Counted from the stretch's first letter, positions 1-13,175 are shown. The stretch: 64,000 nucleotides of DNA from Brachionus manjavacas (GCA_019054805.1 JAHQIY010000007.1:4283501-4347500), one strand, 5' to 3'. Program-made: numbers and translations. Notes: generated by a model not told the origin, from the letters alone.

Positions 1-528
1 AATCAAAGTTCCAGAAAAGTATTAATATTCGGCTATTAGGTGCAAACCAAGACAGGAATAAAGAAAAAGTCTTTTAAATGTTAGGCAATTATTTAAATTT
101 ATGAAAAACTAACATCAAACTTGATTTTTATAATAAATATAATAAATGATAATAAATCTGTATTTTTCCATATTCATCAAGTAAAACTGATAAAAAAATT
201 AGTAATTTTAGTTAATGAATTAGCACACTTCTTTCTAAACCAAATAGGTAATACATTTTACAATTTAAGATGGAAAAGTATGAACTTAAATAAAACGACG
301 CCATGAGAAATTTTAATTTTTAACGAGAAAATGTTGACAAAATTTTTTTGAATGAATTTTGTCAAGCTGAAAAAATAAATCTGCCTATTTTTGATAGCTC
401 TATTTTTAATTTTTATTATTACAATCAACGCTTTAAAGATGATGTAAAGTAACAAAAAAAAAGAGAAAAAATTAAATAGGAGAAAATAAAATAATATGAA
501 AAATAAAATAATATGAAAAACTAAATAC
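1..528 (-). other. CLU intron 3 (continues off the left edge)
   Basis: AT-rich sequence following a donor at 528/527 on the minus strand. No TPR-coding exon is visible here, so this intron exceeds 500 bp, about ten times longer than the other two in the gene. No other feature is seen. Confidence 0.7.
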
Positions 529-3500
529 CTTCTTTAAAATAACCTTGTTGAATTTTAGCTTGACCATTGGTAAAAAAGTTATAAGCATCGGTTGCTTTAG
601 TGGGTACGTGTTTGACAACAGGATACATATTTAGAACATCATCATCCAAAAATGTTTCTTTGTGCTTGTTATCAAAATTGTATTCTCTGAGTAAAATTTG
701 AACTCCGTTCGACTGACAGAACGAACGGAGTAGACTGAGTTTTCTAAGTTTTAAATTGGCAAAAGCTTGTTCATCATTTCCATCTAGTTTAATGTCAAAT
801 TTGTACTGAGCCATTGCTTCTTCGCTTATTAGCGACCAAAGAGAACGCTGGGTCAAGTTAGCCCAGTCGTTGCTGATCTCTGGTAGACCACGTTTTTTAT
901 TCTGATTTTTCTTTCGCTTTTTATTCACTTTGTTCTCGGCGCTTTCGACTTGACCAAGTGCGGAATTTTTCACAAAGCTGCTCAAATAACAATTCAAAAA
1001 GTGAGCAACACAAGCGGACAAATTAAGTGCCGGCACCGACTGAACAAACTGTCTAAAAACTCGTTTGGCGCATCGATTAACCAATTCGTTGATGCCAATT
1101 GAGTAGATATAAGACAAGGTTTCGTGCTTTTTAACCTGATCCAACAAATAGCCTAAGTAACGAATATTGATGCCTCGTGAGTGCAAGGTGTCCGAAAGAG
1201 TGACACCGTCAGTCACAAAAATACCATGCTCTAAAAATTCCTTAATCAACAATGGTATTTGTACATCGACCAAATATTCACACGCTTCATTAAGCATTTT
1301 TTTATCAGATTGTATCAATTCTTCTGAATCGGCCAATTTAACCACTGGCTGATACAAATTGGGATTGAAGCGAATGTCGAATTCGCTTGATTTCCATGAG
1401 CCCACATGTCTACAAGCATCTTCTATTATTTTAGTGCTATTTTCTTGGACGTTGTTGTTGGTCAAGTCTTTGACTAGTTGTTTGGCATTTTCAATTTCGC
1501 TAGGGTCAGTTTCTTTGTCTCTTTTGGCCTCTGCTTCCTCGGCTTTCTTAGCCTTGTTCATGTCCTGAATTTGAATAGCTGCATGCTTGACAAACTGTAC
1601 ATACTTGGAATCAATGAACGACTCGATCAGCTCTTGTCTCAATGAACACAATTTGTGTCTGAAATTTCGCGGAAAAGCTTTATCCTCAGCTTCCTGGTTG
1701 TCCTCATTGGGCAAAAAGTTAACATCACTGGGAAACATTCTCAACAAGTCCAGCACGTAATGACGGCTATCATTTCCGACAATGCCTTTGCATTCAATGG
1801 ACGAATACAGCACAATATCGTCCTGGGTGTCTATCTTAATTTTGTGCGGCCTCATTCTCAAGTGGCTGGCCACTTTTTCCAACAGTTCATTGTACTTGGG
1901 ATGAGTGACACATGTCTTGCCAAAATCTGTCGAGCCATGCACCACTGACTGCTCCTGATCCTTGTCCAAAATTCCCGGTATTATCGACTGGGCAGTTACT
2001 CTAAATCCTTTGTAGTCAATGATCACAGTGCCGAGAGTGAACAAACCATCTATGTCCAGCAAATTGAGTGCTTTCACGCCTTGCAGATCACTGACCGGAG
2101 CAACATAGGCGGCATAGTCACCACCAAAATCCTTGTAGTGATCTTTAACATCAAAGCCCAAGCTGAAAAACATGTTGTTCCAAATGAACATTTGAATTTT
2201 TGAGTCCTCGCCCGGATTAATGGCCATTATGTTGCTCTCTACGACAGCAATGGCGCCTCGAGTGGCTGCATTCACAAAATCACTATGCACTTTGAACATG
2301 GCTCGTTCCCGTACCAGTCTTTCGGGCAGGGATTTTTTGGGCAATTCGCGAGTAGCTTGGATCTCCTCGTTCCAGTCACGCGAATGACCTGGTATGTGAT
2401 CTTCATGTCCTAGTTTTGATGCGTTCGAGTCCTCTGCTCTGAACCAATCCACGTTGTGCTCGAATTCAGGTGACAACCAGCTAAATATTTGGAAAGGTGT
2501 GCCAATGCGCTCAAAAGGATGCTTTTGAGTCCTTTTTTTTTGCACAAAACCAAAATTTTTTTTGAACGAACCACTTAGACTGTTCAACAGGTCGACCAGA
2601 GAGTGGTATATTTTGTGCGAGTTGTCCTGCTTTGGATTAAAAGTGTCATCTGAGCTCAGGTTTACGTAGAAGCCGCGCGTTGACGCTGTTAAATGAAAGC
2701 GTTTGTCTTCGTTGGTGATCACGTGCAAATACATCAGATCTCCCTTCATTTTGCGTTTGCCTGGCGGCGGGTTCCATCCACTGAAAGCCAATTGCTTCAA
2801 ACTGCTGGGTGGACGAGTTTTTATGCCATTCAAATGAATCGGACAAATGGGCGTCTCTTTTGTGCTCGGCAAAACAAATTCTTGTGGCTGGCAATCGCTC
2901 AGATCGCTCTTTACATTTTTTTTATCTGAACAAAAATAAAATATAATAAAAAAAATATTTTATTTTTTATTTATACCAGTTATGTCTCCATTGGTAATGT
3001 CATTTAGATAAGTTAATGAATTACAATTGACTGCATTAAAGTTGTCAATAGGGTCAATTGAATGGATAAGGTCGTTGATATGGCGGACATGAAGTCTCAC
3101 TTCCCTGACTGTATAGGGCTCTAAATTGTGAATGAAATTTTTAAAGTAAATTTAAAAACTTTGTCATTTTTCTAGGTACCTTCGACTACTTTGATAACAG
3201 AGCCGTCTTTTAAGCCTTCAATAGACTTGAGCTCGGTAAAGTTGTCCAGAACTTGACCGTCCAATTGTAGACTAAAACAGGTTCTGTGACACGTTTCTTC
3301 TTTGTCCATCAGCATTTGATGAATTTCTTGGACAAGTTCCATAGATGTAACTTGTAAATCGAAGGGCTCTAGACCCGGAACGCTTATTTTGACCGAAAAT
3401 GCACTGTCCTGGATCAAAATAAGCTCGTTTTCGTCTTTGGTCTTTTCCACTTGACCAGTCGTTTCACTATTTCCGTTTTCTACTTTTGCCATGTTGTTAT

Positions 3501-3555
3501 TTGCATCACTTTGGGCACCTAAATTTTGCCCGCTTTGTTTCTCTACTTCAGCCAT
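529..3555 (-). CDS. clu: Clustered mitochondria protein (CLU/CLUH), 5' part, three exons
   Basis: CLU proteins are cytosolic RNA-binding factors that bind mRNAs for nuclear-encoded mitochondrial proteins and keep mitochondria dispersed (family knowledge). Exon 1 (3555-3180) starts MAEVEKQ and carries the ubiquitin-like N-terminal domain ([20 protein letters not shown]), ending VVE. Exon 2 (3120-2977) continues [17 protein letters not shown]. Exon 3 (2925-529) holds [19 protein letters not shown], the central CLU domain from about residue 355 ([43 protein letters not shown]) and the helical CLU-central region, ending at KEG with donor G|GTATTT. Introns are 59 and 51 bp. About 972 codons are present; the C-terminal TPR block is missing and must lie left of position 1. 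The start is the first Met of exon 1, upstream of the conserved domain. Identification is firm; splice sites are inferred. Confidence 0.96.
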
Positions 3556-4639
3556 TTTTCAAGTAGCAAAAAATTATTCTCTACAAAATTTATGAAAAAT
3601 ATTATTTTTTCATGTTTTTTAAAAACAAACTTAGATTAATTAATTTCAGCCGAACCGTAAAGTATCAGCACTCTTGGCGGTAAGAAATAAAAAGTTTATG
3701 TTTAGATTAGCGTGTTGTTTGTGCAAAATTAAGATTATCCAAGACCATGTGTTTTTAAAATTTATTTTTATAGGCCTCAAATATTCACATTAAATGCTTA
3801 GTTTTGGAAAAAATTTGAAATTTTTCGCTTTGTTCATACCATGAGTATTTAATAACTAGTTGCAATATTGCAATAGATTCACTGGATTCATTTATTATAT
3901 AACTTAACAATCAAACTTAATTCGAGGTTTTTCAGAGATTAAAATTATTTTTTTCCAGCCAAAAAGGCTGGAGTAGATTTTTGTTGGACATAAATGGCCA
4001 AATTCAGTGTTACTCAGCGATACAACGACCTATATAAGCAGCCTAAAAACTTAAGCACATGACGCTTTGAAAATCTTTGAATTCACAATAGTTTGTTTTT
4101 TTTTTACTATAGCTTACTCTTTATTTGTACACGCAAAAGCTAAAAGCAACATAAATTTGTTTTGGCATAGAGTAGTGTTTATTGTTATTCTAAAAAACTT
4201 AAAATAAGAATTATGATAAAAAGCGATAAAATTTAAAATGCTTTAAATTTTTGTATCAAGGAGCATGGAACAGCAAATTGGGAGATTTGCCTGAATCTAT
4301 TTTAAATTTTTCTTTTAAATTTAAAACTTAAAAAAACTTTGTAGCCGAATTTTGCATTATTTACTTGGCCAGCCAAAAATAAGCTGAAATGAGCGAGTTT
4401 GGATGTTTCTAATTAAAACTTTTTTTTTAAATATTTTGAAATAAAATATTTTATAAAAATTAAATAAAATTTTTAAAAGTTCTGTTTTGAGAATAATTTA
4501 AAAATAAATGTGATAAATCTTTGCAAAATAATTTATCTAACTAACTGTTTCTTTGTTTATTGACTTGAGAAAATTTTTTGATGTAAAGGCTGAACTTTAT
4601 AAATTAAATTTTTATATTTAAAAAAATTGTTCGAATTGG
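3556..4639. other. Intergenic, no gene seen
   Basis: Spacer upstream of CLU. A slightly GC-richer stretch at 3645-3680, about 100 bp upstream of the CLU start codon, could belong to its promoter, but no TATA box stands out. The rest is A/T-rich without coding signal. Confidence 0.5.
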
Positions 4640-4960
4640 AAGTCGAATGTCTAAATATTCGACTTCCAATTCACAAGGATCCGTTTTAGGTCCGCTTCTT
4701 TGTCTAATCTTTTTTAAAGACTTTACAATTTATTTAAAAATTTGAATTTTAAAATTTTTGCAGATGATACACCATTGAGTATCTCTGATAAAGATCTTCA
4801 AGCGGTTTTGAAAAGTTAAAATCTTAAATGAGTAGTGTGATTTTCAAAGCTGACAAAGTTAAACTTTTCTGTAAAGAGAATTTTCTATCTTTTTACTTCA
4901 GCTAAAGTCCAAATTTTTAATACTTTTATCCCTACTCATAAAACTCATAAAATTTGAAGG
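4640..4960 (+). mobile_element. Decayed LINE reverse-transcriptase fragment
   Basis: The plus strand reads SQGSVLGPLLCLIFFKDF, the conserved PQGSVLGPLLF block of non-LTR reverse transcriptases. After a frame change it reads FADDTPLSI, the catalytic FADD/YADD box. Spacing between the blocks is right for RT palm motifs. Stops and shifts show it is dead. No LINE ends were found; the clade cannot be told. Confidence 0.7.
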
Positions 4961-5777
4961 CTCAACAAAACTTGACAGAATCAATGGAGAAAAAAATTTA
5001 TAATATTTCTATTCAAGATTAATTAATTACCTTGTGATCAAAAGTTTTCAAAAACTTAAAAGCTGTCAAATTTCATTAATATTAATAATTTATATGTATT
5101 TGTTTCCGAAAATGAATTATTTAACTTGAATTTCATTTTGATAAATTTTTTCAAATAACTATGTAACCAACAATTTTTTTTGATTTTATAGATTTTAATT
5201 TTTTTAGAATTTTTTTATATTAATAACTTTATAATAAATTTAAATAAATGAAGCGGATTTTGAGCTTTTCTAAAGCTTTTTAACATTTAATGTTTAATCA
5301 TATCAAACTTTGAAAATTGTATAATAAAAGAATTTTGCTTTTTTGAAAAAGTCTCACAATGAAAAAAAATAAATAATTTAAAAATAGTCAATTAATAAAT
5401 AGATAAACCATTCACAAAATAATTATAAAATTTCCCTTTTAGAAATAAAAAATAATTTTAATAAATATTCATTTGATAATAGCATCCAAAAGTCGAAAAA
5501 TGAAATAGTTTAAATTTTTTTTAATAGAAAAAAATTCATCTACTTCTTTCAACTTTTTTAGCGAAAAAATGGAGAAATTTTAAATCGGTTTTTTCAATCA
5601 TTACATTTTTAAGTAAAGCTTTAAAATCAAGACAAATTTTGTTTTAAACAAGGTCAAAAAGACAAAATGTTTGACGTTTTAAACTATTTCCTTAGCTACA
5701 AATTTTGATTAATACTTAGCAAATTAAATTAAAATTTCAATTTTTAAAAAATAACGACCGATCACAAGTCACCTAGA
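4961..5777. other. Intergenic, no gene seen
   Basis: A/T-rich spacer between the RT relic and the next gene; frequent stops in all frames and no recognisable motif. Confidence 0.5.
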
Positions 5778-7908
5778 ATGTCAGATGGCTATAATTGTTT
5801 TGATAACTTGAACAAGTATTTGTTGCATAAATGTCTCTTCTAAAGCTTTCTAAACTAAACCAATTTAACTAGTGAGTTCAATAATTCCGATTTTTCGAAT
5901 CCTCTCGAACGATACATGAAAAATAATCATCTTTCGTTCAGACCAGAAGCTAGTCAGACACTGTCCAAAGAAAAGAAAAGCATCAAATTTAACAAACATA
6001 ACTCTTTACCATGCTCAACTAATGCTGCTCAAAAAAAAACCCAGAGTAATGAATCAAACATTCCAAAAAAAGACAATCCGCCAGCTAAAGTTTCCAATAA
6101 GCCACCGAAATATAACAGCATAAATAATATTCCAAGTTTTGAAATTCCAAAGCGTTCTAAATGCTTTGATTTAAAAGATAAAAAAGAGTAATTTAAAATT
6201 GAATTTATTTAAAATTGAAATGATTGTTTTTATATTTTTGAAAAGAAAACCAGTTCAAAATTTAAAAAAAGACTTATCAGTTCTTTCGTTTGACAATTCT
6301 GTCATTTATAGAAATGATTCAATAGAGGTTTCGAGCTGTGAAAGCGATGAAGACATAAAGAATGAGAGTAGAGACTTAAAAAGTCTAAAAGACAAAATAA
6401 ACAAGCTGAGGAAACAACTGTTTGATGAGATAAGGGAAAGCAAAGAATTTTTGATGATGAATGACGATGGAGAAAGCGGAAATGAAGTCGAGCTGAGTCT
6501 AGATGATAACAGTGAATCAAGTTCAGTAGGAACCGATTTATCTAATATCGAATCTATTAATTTAAGCAATCGAAAATTTAATTCTAAACCCAAAAAACTT
6601 GAGCAAAAATCCTTCTTAAATTCGAACAAAAAAAAATCCTCTATTAATTCCTTGGACCTGAGAACAGACGATCTAATTGAAAAGAGGTACATATCACATT
6701 TAATTTTTTTCCAGAGCTAAAAATTTTAATTCAAAAGTGAAAATTCTCTAAGTGATAGAATGGTTAGCAGTGATGGGTTGACCAGCAGAAGTTTTAGTGG
6801 TTCATTATCATCTAGCTGTTCGACTCTAATAAATGACACAGAAATACACAAACCAGAATTTGTTTTATATTTAGAAAGTATTTTTTTGAAACTTTAGAAT
6901 TTTTGAAAATAATTTTGAAAAGATAAAGATAAACCAAGCTACGAGCCTATGACAGGAAAGCAACTGAAGCCAGAAAATGATATTTTATACCAATGGAGAC
7001 TAAGACGTAAAATGGAAGAAACCAAAAGCACAGGCGAGATTACTGATCCAATTTTGGAACCTCTAGCCACCACAAAAGATACAAGTATTCAGAAAAGTGA
7101 CTGTACGCTCAAACATGGCACTTCAAAACCGATTACTGAAGAAAATGAAAGAGAGAAAAGTAAAACACTTCAAATGTCTATTCAAACACAAACCTTGAAT
7201 ATGGTCGATACTGAAATTCAAACTGAACCGGAGATGAAAAAACCTGAAAAAATAAACCTCGAAAAAATTGTCAATACAAAAAATGTGGTTAAAAATGAAT
7301 CAAGAAGAGACAAGAGTGTGGAATTCGAAATTCCGACCAAAGATTGTGACGAGAGCAAGAAAAAAGAGACTCAAAAAATTTCAACAAAGCCTAAATTTAC
7401 TTCTTCATCACCAATTAAAAAAGCTATCAAAACATTTCAGCCAGAAATTTCATCTTCAAATAAAATGTCATCAGAAGAGCCTGTAAAAATTCCAGTGACT
7501 ATTGATAGAATTCAAATGAACAAGTCCAATTCAGTGCCGAATAAATCAAGAACTTCGATTAGTCAACCATCTTTAGAACGACCATCTGTAGGCTCGTCTT
7601 TTACGACTACAGTTTCTTCAATTTGTTCAAGTATTACAAATGTAACAGGCCGAGAGTCACCTATCAATTTGGCAGCTTCATCTCTTAACCACGTGAAAAA
7701 TGAAAAATACTTTGATGGTAGCAAAGTTGTCGCCAAAAATCAAGATTGCCAAATAGACCACAGTCAAGCAAACGAATTGAATTTTGTCAATTTAAACAAT
7801 GAATATGTCACCAGTTTTGATGATCACGATAAAGAACTATTTGAATCGGATGATATTTTGAGAATTTTGCTAAAAAAAACCTATTTTTATCAGCTGAAAT
7901 TAAAGTAA
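5778..7908 (+). CDS. Unknown Ser/Lys/Asn-rich protein, five predicted exons
   Basis: Function not recognised. Five exons can be joined in frame with canonical sites: 5778-5815, 5873-6187, 6246-6686, 6738-6877 and 6923-7908, giving about 639 residues. The first exon is tiny (MSDGYNCFDNLN). The protein is low-complexity and mostly disordered, with an acidic Ser-rich stretch around residues 150-230 and short basic blocks. The only motif that looks conserved is at the start of exon 5, YEPMTGKQLKPENDILYQW followed by RLRRKMEE, reminiscent of a short motif in vertebrate PROSER3-like proteins; that resemblance is from memory and weak. No membrane segment or signal peptide. An AATAAA follows at about 7985. 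Exons 1 and 4 are the least certain. Confidence 0.6.
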
Positions 7909-8087
7909 AAATTTTCATTTTATTTAGTTTAAAAAGTTTATTTAAATATTTTTTTGTTAAAAGGCAAATCGACGAATTAATCACAAAATAAATCCTAATG
8001 AAAAAAATAAAAAATATTTTTACATCTTTTTTTTAATAAATTTTTTAATTAAATTTAGTGAATAATCAGTTTTAATAATTTATTTAG

Positions 8088-9454
8088 TTAGTAAATATAG
8101 TTTAGAATCCAATCTATGTAATTAGGTACAATTGTATAAAAACTTGGTATGGAACTAATGCACTTTTTGGTCTCACTATTTCCATATATGAAGCTGGAAA
8201 TTCCATACAAGTACCATGTGGAATCAATTTGATGCATTAAGCTTCCGCCTGAGTCTCCAAAGCAAATATTCGATTGCTGTGAAACATGCGCTGTTGAGTC
8301 AAGAGCGCAATAGTTCACATCATCATAGCCCCGACAAAGTGATCCATTATTGAAATTTTTGATTTGTAGAGTTGTTTGAAGAAGTCGGTTGGATAGAGTT
8401 TTTTGAGAATTGTAACCATTTGTGCTTCCCCTTAAAATTTTAAATTGAAAAAACTGCAGAGGTGTTCTGAAATTTGGTTCAGAATTTACCAGAATTTATT
8501 TTATATTGTGAAAAGATTTCTGAATGACAATATGGTAAAAATCAATTAATATTAATGATTAATTGAAAAAAATCCTTAATATTTTGAGCGCATTTCAAAA
8601 AGATATTATAAAACACTTAATTAAAAGAGAACAATTATAAGATAGTTTCGAATTTGTTAAATTTTCGAATATTTTGGAAATTTTATTTTTACAAAAATTT
8701 TGGTAAATTCTGCAAAATCTATCAAAATAATTAGAAATACTGGGATACTAGTGCTAATTTTTCTTACTTACCATCCAATTACTACCACTGTTTTTCCATA
8801 AATGGATACTTTATTTTTGCTCGATGGTAGACAAATAGGGAAAATTTTTCTTGAAAATTTTACTGGTATATTTAGATGCAGAATAGCTATGTCATTTTTT
8901 AAAGTACTGGGCTGAAATTCTTGATGAATAATATATCTAATAATCAGATATGTATTCTCCAGAGTAATTTTTTCACTAAGATTATTTATTCCGATAACTA
9001 CGGCAAATGAAGTGTTTTTGTGGTCAAAGACACAATGGGCTGCGGTCAAAACATGTTGAGATGAAATTAAAGAGCCGGCACAAACATGATAGAGTTCTGA
9101 ATTTTTTGACTGCCTGATTGAGACTAGCCAAGGCCAGGAGTTGGGAAATGCAATTTTTCCATTAATAATTCGTTCCGATGCTACCAAGTTAACATTTGGA
9201 ACTACTAAAGGGGTTCCGCATTTTGTGTATTTGGCCGATCTAGTCGAGTTTCGTTTATTGTTTGCATTAATTATTATAGGTGGAGTTCTGCGTCTTTTTA
9301 CCCAAATTTTCTTCGTAAATTTATTTCTGATAGATCTTTGAACACTATCGTTTGCATGCAGACTGCTGCCATTTTCCAGAGATGGACGTGTTAGGTCATC
9401 ACAGTAAATTTTATCAATTAAAAAAACTAAAAATAACGCAAATATTGGCTTCAT
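8088..9454 (-). CDS. Secreted trypsin-fold serine protease SP1
   Basis: S1-family zymogen of 341 residues in two exons (9454-8772, 8430-8088) with a 341-bp intron placed inside the Trp codon of the GW-GST motif, as in its paralogues. It has a signal peptide (MKPIFALFLVFLIDKIYC), a Lys/Arg-rich pro-region of about 70 residues with KKIWVKRRR, a pro-region Cys (KCGTP), and activation site R-IINGK. The catalytic triad is complete: LTAAHC, NDIAIL, CFGDSGGS. The residue six before the active Ser (position 189) is Asn, not the Asp of trypsin, so cleavage after Lys/Arg is not expected. Start codon is the first Met before the hydrophobic leader. It lies head to head with SP2, 269 bp apart. Confidence 0.92.
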
Positions 9455-9723
9455 TTTTTCTGGATGAAGTCTAACTAAATTTTCAATTTATTTCTAGATT
9501 AATTAAATAAAATGTTATTAATTTAGAATTTTTTTTTGTTTGAAAAAAATGCTCAATAATGTAAATTTCAAGTCAAGTCACATTAAGAATTAAAAAATTT
9601 CCAAGCAAAATTTATCATTCAATTAAAATGACAAGCATCAGATTCATTTAAAGTTAAAATTTAAAATGATAAATAATTATCTTCCCGAAAAAATGTTTCT
9701 AAATGCAAATTTTTTTTTTCACT
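9455..9723. promoter_or_regulatory. Shared upstream region of divergent SP1 and SP2
   Basis: 269 bp of A/T-rich DNA between the two start codons must hold the 5' ends of both protease genes. No clear TATA box or palindromic operator was picked out. The promoter role is inferred only from gene orientation. Confidence 0.35.
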
Positions 9724-10795
9724 ATGATCTTTTGTAATAAAATAATTTTGACATTATTTATTGTTATAAGCCTTTTTATTAACATTGCTGTGAACCATGC
9801 ACCAGAAGCTGATACCCCACAGATTGGTCTAAATACCTTCAAAGCAAATACATCAACTCCTCTGAATGAATATAGAAAGAATCTTGAACAAAAAAAGAAT
9901 AATTTGAAACGACGCATTAGAACTCGCATTGTAAGAATTAGAAGGACAAGAAAAATTCCGAAAACAACAAAGCCTTCGATAAGCGCCACATGCGGGGTTC
10001 CAATTATTTTATCAGCAATTGAGAATTTGCCTTTATATCGAATAATAAATGGTTACACTACCAGTGTGTTTTCATGGCCATGGATTACTTCCATTCATGA
10101 TGAAAATAATGACCACATATGCGCTGCGACCATAGTTTCACAAAAATATCTTTTGACAGCAGCTCATTGTGTAAGAGACTACGGTTTTAGAAATTATACA
10201 ATAAAACTTGGTATAGGCCAATCGACCCAAGCTAACAAGGAATACTTTTTTCAAATAGACATGGTTCACATTCATCCAGATTATGATGATAATCTAAAAC
10301 ATGATTTAGCCATCATAAAATTGAATGAAAATATTGAGTTTTCGCCTGTAGCTAGACCAATCTGTTTGCCACCGGTTGAAAAAGGAGATTTTCCGCTTGG
10401 AAGAAATGTTGTAGTTATTGGCTGGTAAATTTCCAAATTTAGTTAAATTAGGATATTTGTTTTATTTTAGGGGCAGTACCACTGGTAATCGACCTGCAAG
10501 TTCGATTTATCTTCAAGAAACAGTTTTAAAAGTAATGAATCAGCAAATGAACAACCAATGCAGTAAACAACTGAAGGATCTCTATTGTGCTTTGGATCCA
10601 ACTTCGAAACAATCGAATATCTGCTATGGTGATTCAGGCGGTCCAATGATGATTTATCACGAAAGTGCTTGGCATTTATTTGGCATTTCAAACTTTCTGA
10701 CCGGATTTAGTTCTTCAAAATGCGACAACACGAGACCTAGTTATTATGCCAACGTGACTAAATATTTAGATTGGATAAATAGTATTATAACATGA
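9724..10795 (+). CDS. Secreted trypsin-fold serine protease SP2
   Basis: S1-family zymogen in two exons (9724-10424, 10471-10795) with a 46-bp intron inside the Trp codon. Starting at the Met of MIFCNKII rather than the ATG at 9703 gives 341 residues, the same as SP1, and a better signal peptide. The Arg/Lys-rich pro-region (LKRRIRTRIVRIRRTRK) precedes Cys (TCGVP) and the activation site R-IINGY. Triad residues are LTAAHC, HDLAII and CYGDSGGP. Position 189 is Asn, as in SP1. An AATAAA lies at 10875, about 80 bp after the stop. Probably secreted and activated by a trypsin-like protease; its substrate is unknown. Confidence 0.92.
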
Positions 10796-12025
10796 GATTA
10801 TCCTTTAAGGTTATTTTTAAAATGTATGTTATTTTTTAGTTTTTTCACTAAATTCTTGTATTTGGGTGAATTTTAATAAAACTTTTGAAATTTTTTATTT
10901 ATTTGCCAAGATTAATTAACAAATGTGATGAGACAATAACTTTGATCCCTTCAACTTATTAGAATAGAGAATATTCTAATTGTGAAAAATAACTAAGAAA
11001 TTTGATGGTTTTTTTCTTTTTTTTTAAAGTATCTTAATCATTCAAATAACGGGATTGAAAATCATTAAAATTGTCAGATATTGTAATAAAAATACAAAAT
11101 TCTTTTCAGGTTTTGTTATTAATTTTCATTAGATTCATTACAATTTGTGCTTTATTGAAATTGAATAAATGAAAAATGTAGAATTAAGTGCTCTCATAAT
11201 AAAAAATCTTGCCAATTATCAATGCAAAATTTCTTTTTATAAATATTTTGCTATTTTTATCTACATTGCGTATTTACCTAAAAAAATTAAAAAGTCTATT
11301 TAAAAAAAAAAATTCGATTTGAATTTTTCTGAAAAGAAAAGTAAAAGCCATGATCTCTTATTTTTAAAATAGCAGCCTATTATCAAAATGTCTATTATAA
11401 AAATATTTTCAGATTTTCCTCTAGATCAATGTCTTGAGAACTTAATCATAATGGAAAATTTAAAAAAAAAATCACTAGAATAATTGAGCCTTTGCTACCA
11501 AATAAGAAAATTTAAGATTCTGATATTTAATATTTAAAAATTGCTAAAATTGTTTTTTTACAGATAAAAATTTTAAAAAAAGACAACTAATAGTTAGATT
11601 AGAAAATTTAAAAAAAACGTCATATACTAATTCAAACTTAAAATTGGTTCATAAAAAAGGATGGTTAAGAATGAAGAATTTTTTATTTTTAATGAAAAAA
11701 TAAATGTATTTAAAATAAATTTTTTTGAGTCATGTTTTGAATTTTAGATTGTAAAATAGCTTGACAACAATTTAATTGAAACTTTTAAATTAGATTTTGA
11801 AATAGTTACTTTTATAACTTAAAATTAAAAGTAAAGTTCCAAGAATTCTAAACTTTTTATTTTCCATAAATTATTAAAAATGACTTTTTAAATAAAAAAT
11901 AAAATTTTAATTTATTATAAATTTTACAAATTGAAATAACCAAGAAAATCCTAAACAAAAAAATTCGAAATAAGTTTTTATAATCTAATTTTTATTTATT
12001 TTAAACATTTAAAACTTAAAACTCA
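10796..12025. other. Intergenic between convergent SP2 and SP3
   Basis: 1.2 kb of A/T-rich DNA holding the 3' UTR of SP2 and, on the other strand, that of SP3. No coding signal, RNA gene or repeat recognised. Confidence 0.5.
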
Positions 12026-13175
12026 TCAATTCAACATAGTTGTTTTTATCCAAAAAAGATACTGCGGAACAATTGCGTAAATACTTGGCGCTTTGTTATT
12101 ACAACGAAAAAAGGATTCCGGGTCTCTTAGCACATAGTTTGCCACGCCATACAATATCCACTTTTTCATTTCACCATCATAGAACATTAGTCCACTTCCA
12201 GAATCTCCAAAGCAAACATTTGCTTTATTTGGCGTCGGATCCAAAGCACATATATAATTTCCATTTACACTAAAATTTAATCTACAGTTTAAATCACTTA
12301 TTACTTGAAGCTTTGCCTGCAACATTTCGTTTGAAAGTTCTGAGCGACCATTGAATCCTGTTGTAGAGCCCCTGAAAATTAAATTATCTAGAATCAATTT
12401 AAATAGCAAGAATTTCTTAGAGCCTGTAGAGCAAAAAACCGAATACCAACCAGCCTGCTATGAATAAATATCTGTCATACAAAAATGTGTGTTCACTCGA
12501 GTCTGGCAAACAAATAGGCAATAAATCATCGGTAAAATTTAATGGTCTAGCCAGCTTTACTAGAGCAATGTCATTAATGCTAAACGTAGCACTGTACAAA
12601 GGATGGATAAAAATTCGAGATACATAATGGATATCTGTTGGACCAGGCTTTTGATCCAAATTAATGGTGCTTGTGATAAAAATATAATTTGACGCATCAT
12701 TTTGGAAACAATGAGCTGCAGTAAGTACATGCTGGGAGGAAATTATTGTTCCAGCACATTTGTATTGAAAATCATTAGAAGTATTGGAACGCAAAGATAA
12801 TATCCAAGGCCAGGAACCTTTTATTGCCGGTTGACCATTCATTATGCTGAAAAATAAATTGTTTTGAATATTATTTTTTGCTTTTCCACAAATTACTGGA
12901 GATGATGCATTAGATTTTGTGGTTTTTAAATCTTTTTTTCTTCTCAATACTTTAACTCTTATTATTTTTGTCACCAACTTTCTTACTGGTCTTATTTGTC
13001 TCAATGATTTTTGGTTTTGCAAATCAGCGGAAAAATTTGATTCTGTTGAGATTTTACTAGAACCTTTTTCGTTCGAATCAAAAATTGTCATAAAATTATG
13101 CGAACTAATTGCCCAAGAAAACAAGCAAAAAATGACCAAAAAAAATTTAATTCTTAAATTTTTAATAAAGACCAT
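12026..13175 (-). CDS. Secreted trypsin-fold serine protease SP3
   Basis: Two exons (13175-12451, 12371-12026; 79-bp intron with donor GTTGGT) give 356 residues. Signal peptide FFLVIFCLFSWAIS, Lys/Arg-rich pro-region (RKLVTKIIRVKVLRRKK), pro-region Cys (VICGK), then the mature domain. The expected R-IVGG activation site is replaced by S-IMNGQ, so activation must differ from that of SP1 and SP2. The triad is present (LTAAHC, NDIALV, CFGDSGSG); the residue before the last Gly is Ser instead of Gly, and position 189 is Asn. From the activation site to the stop, intron included, it is nearly identical to SP4, while the pro-region is not. A TATA-like box (GTATATAAAA on the minus strand, 13210-13201) lies only about 30 bp before the start codon. 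Confidence 0.9.
12040..12860. repeat. 821-bp near-identical tract shared with 21732-22552
   Basis: By eye this segment differs from the SP4 segment by about three substitutions and no indel. It covers exon 2, the intron and exon 1 up to the activation site. Similarity stops abruptly at both ends: outside the stop codon, and inside exon 1 just upstream of the codons for FFSIMNG. The pattern fits gene conversion or a recent recombinational exchange between paralogues. Confidence 0.85.
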
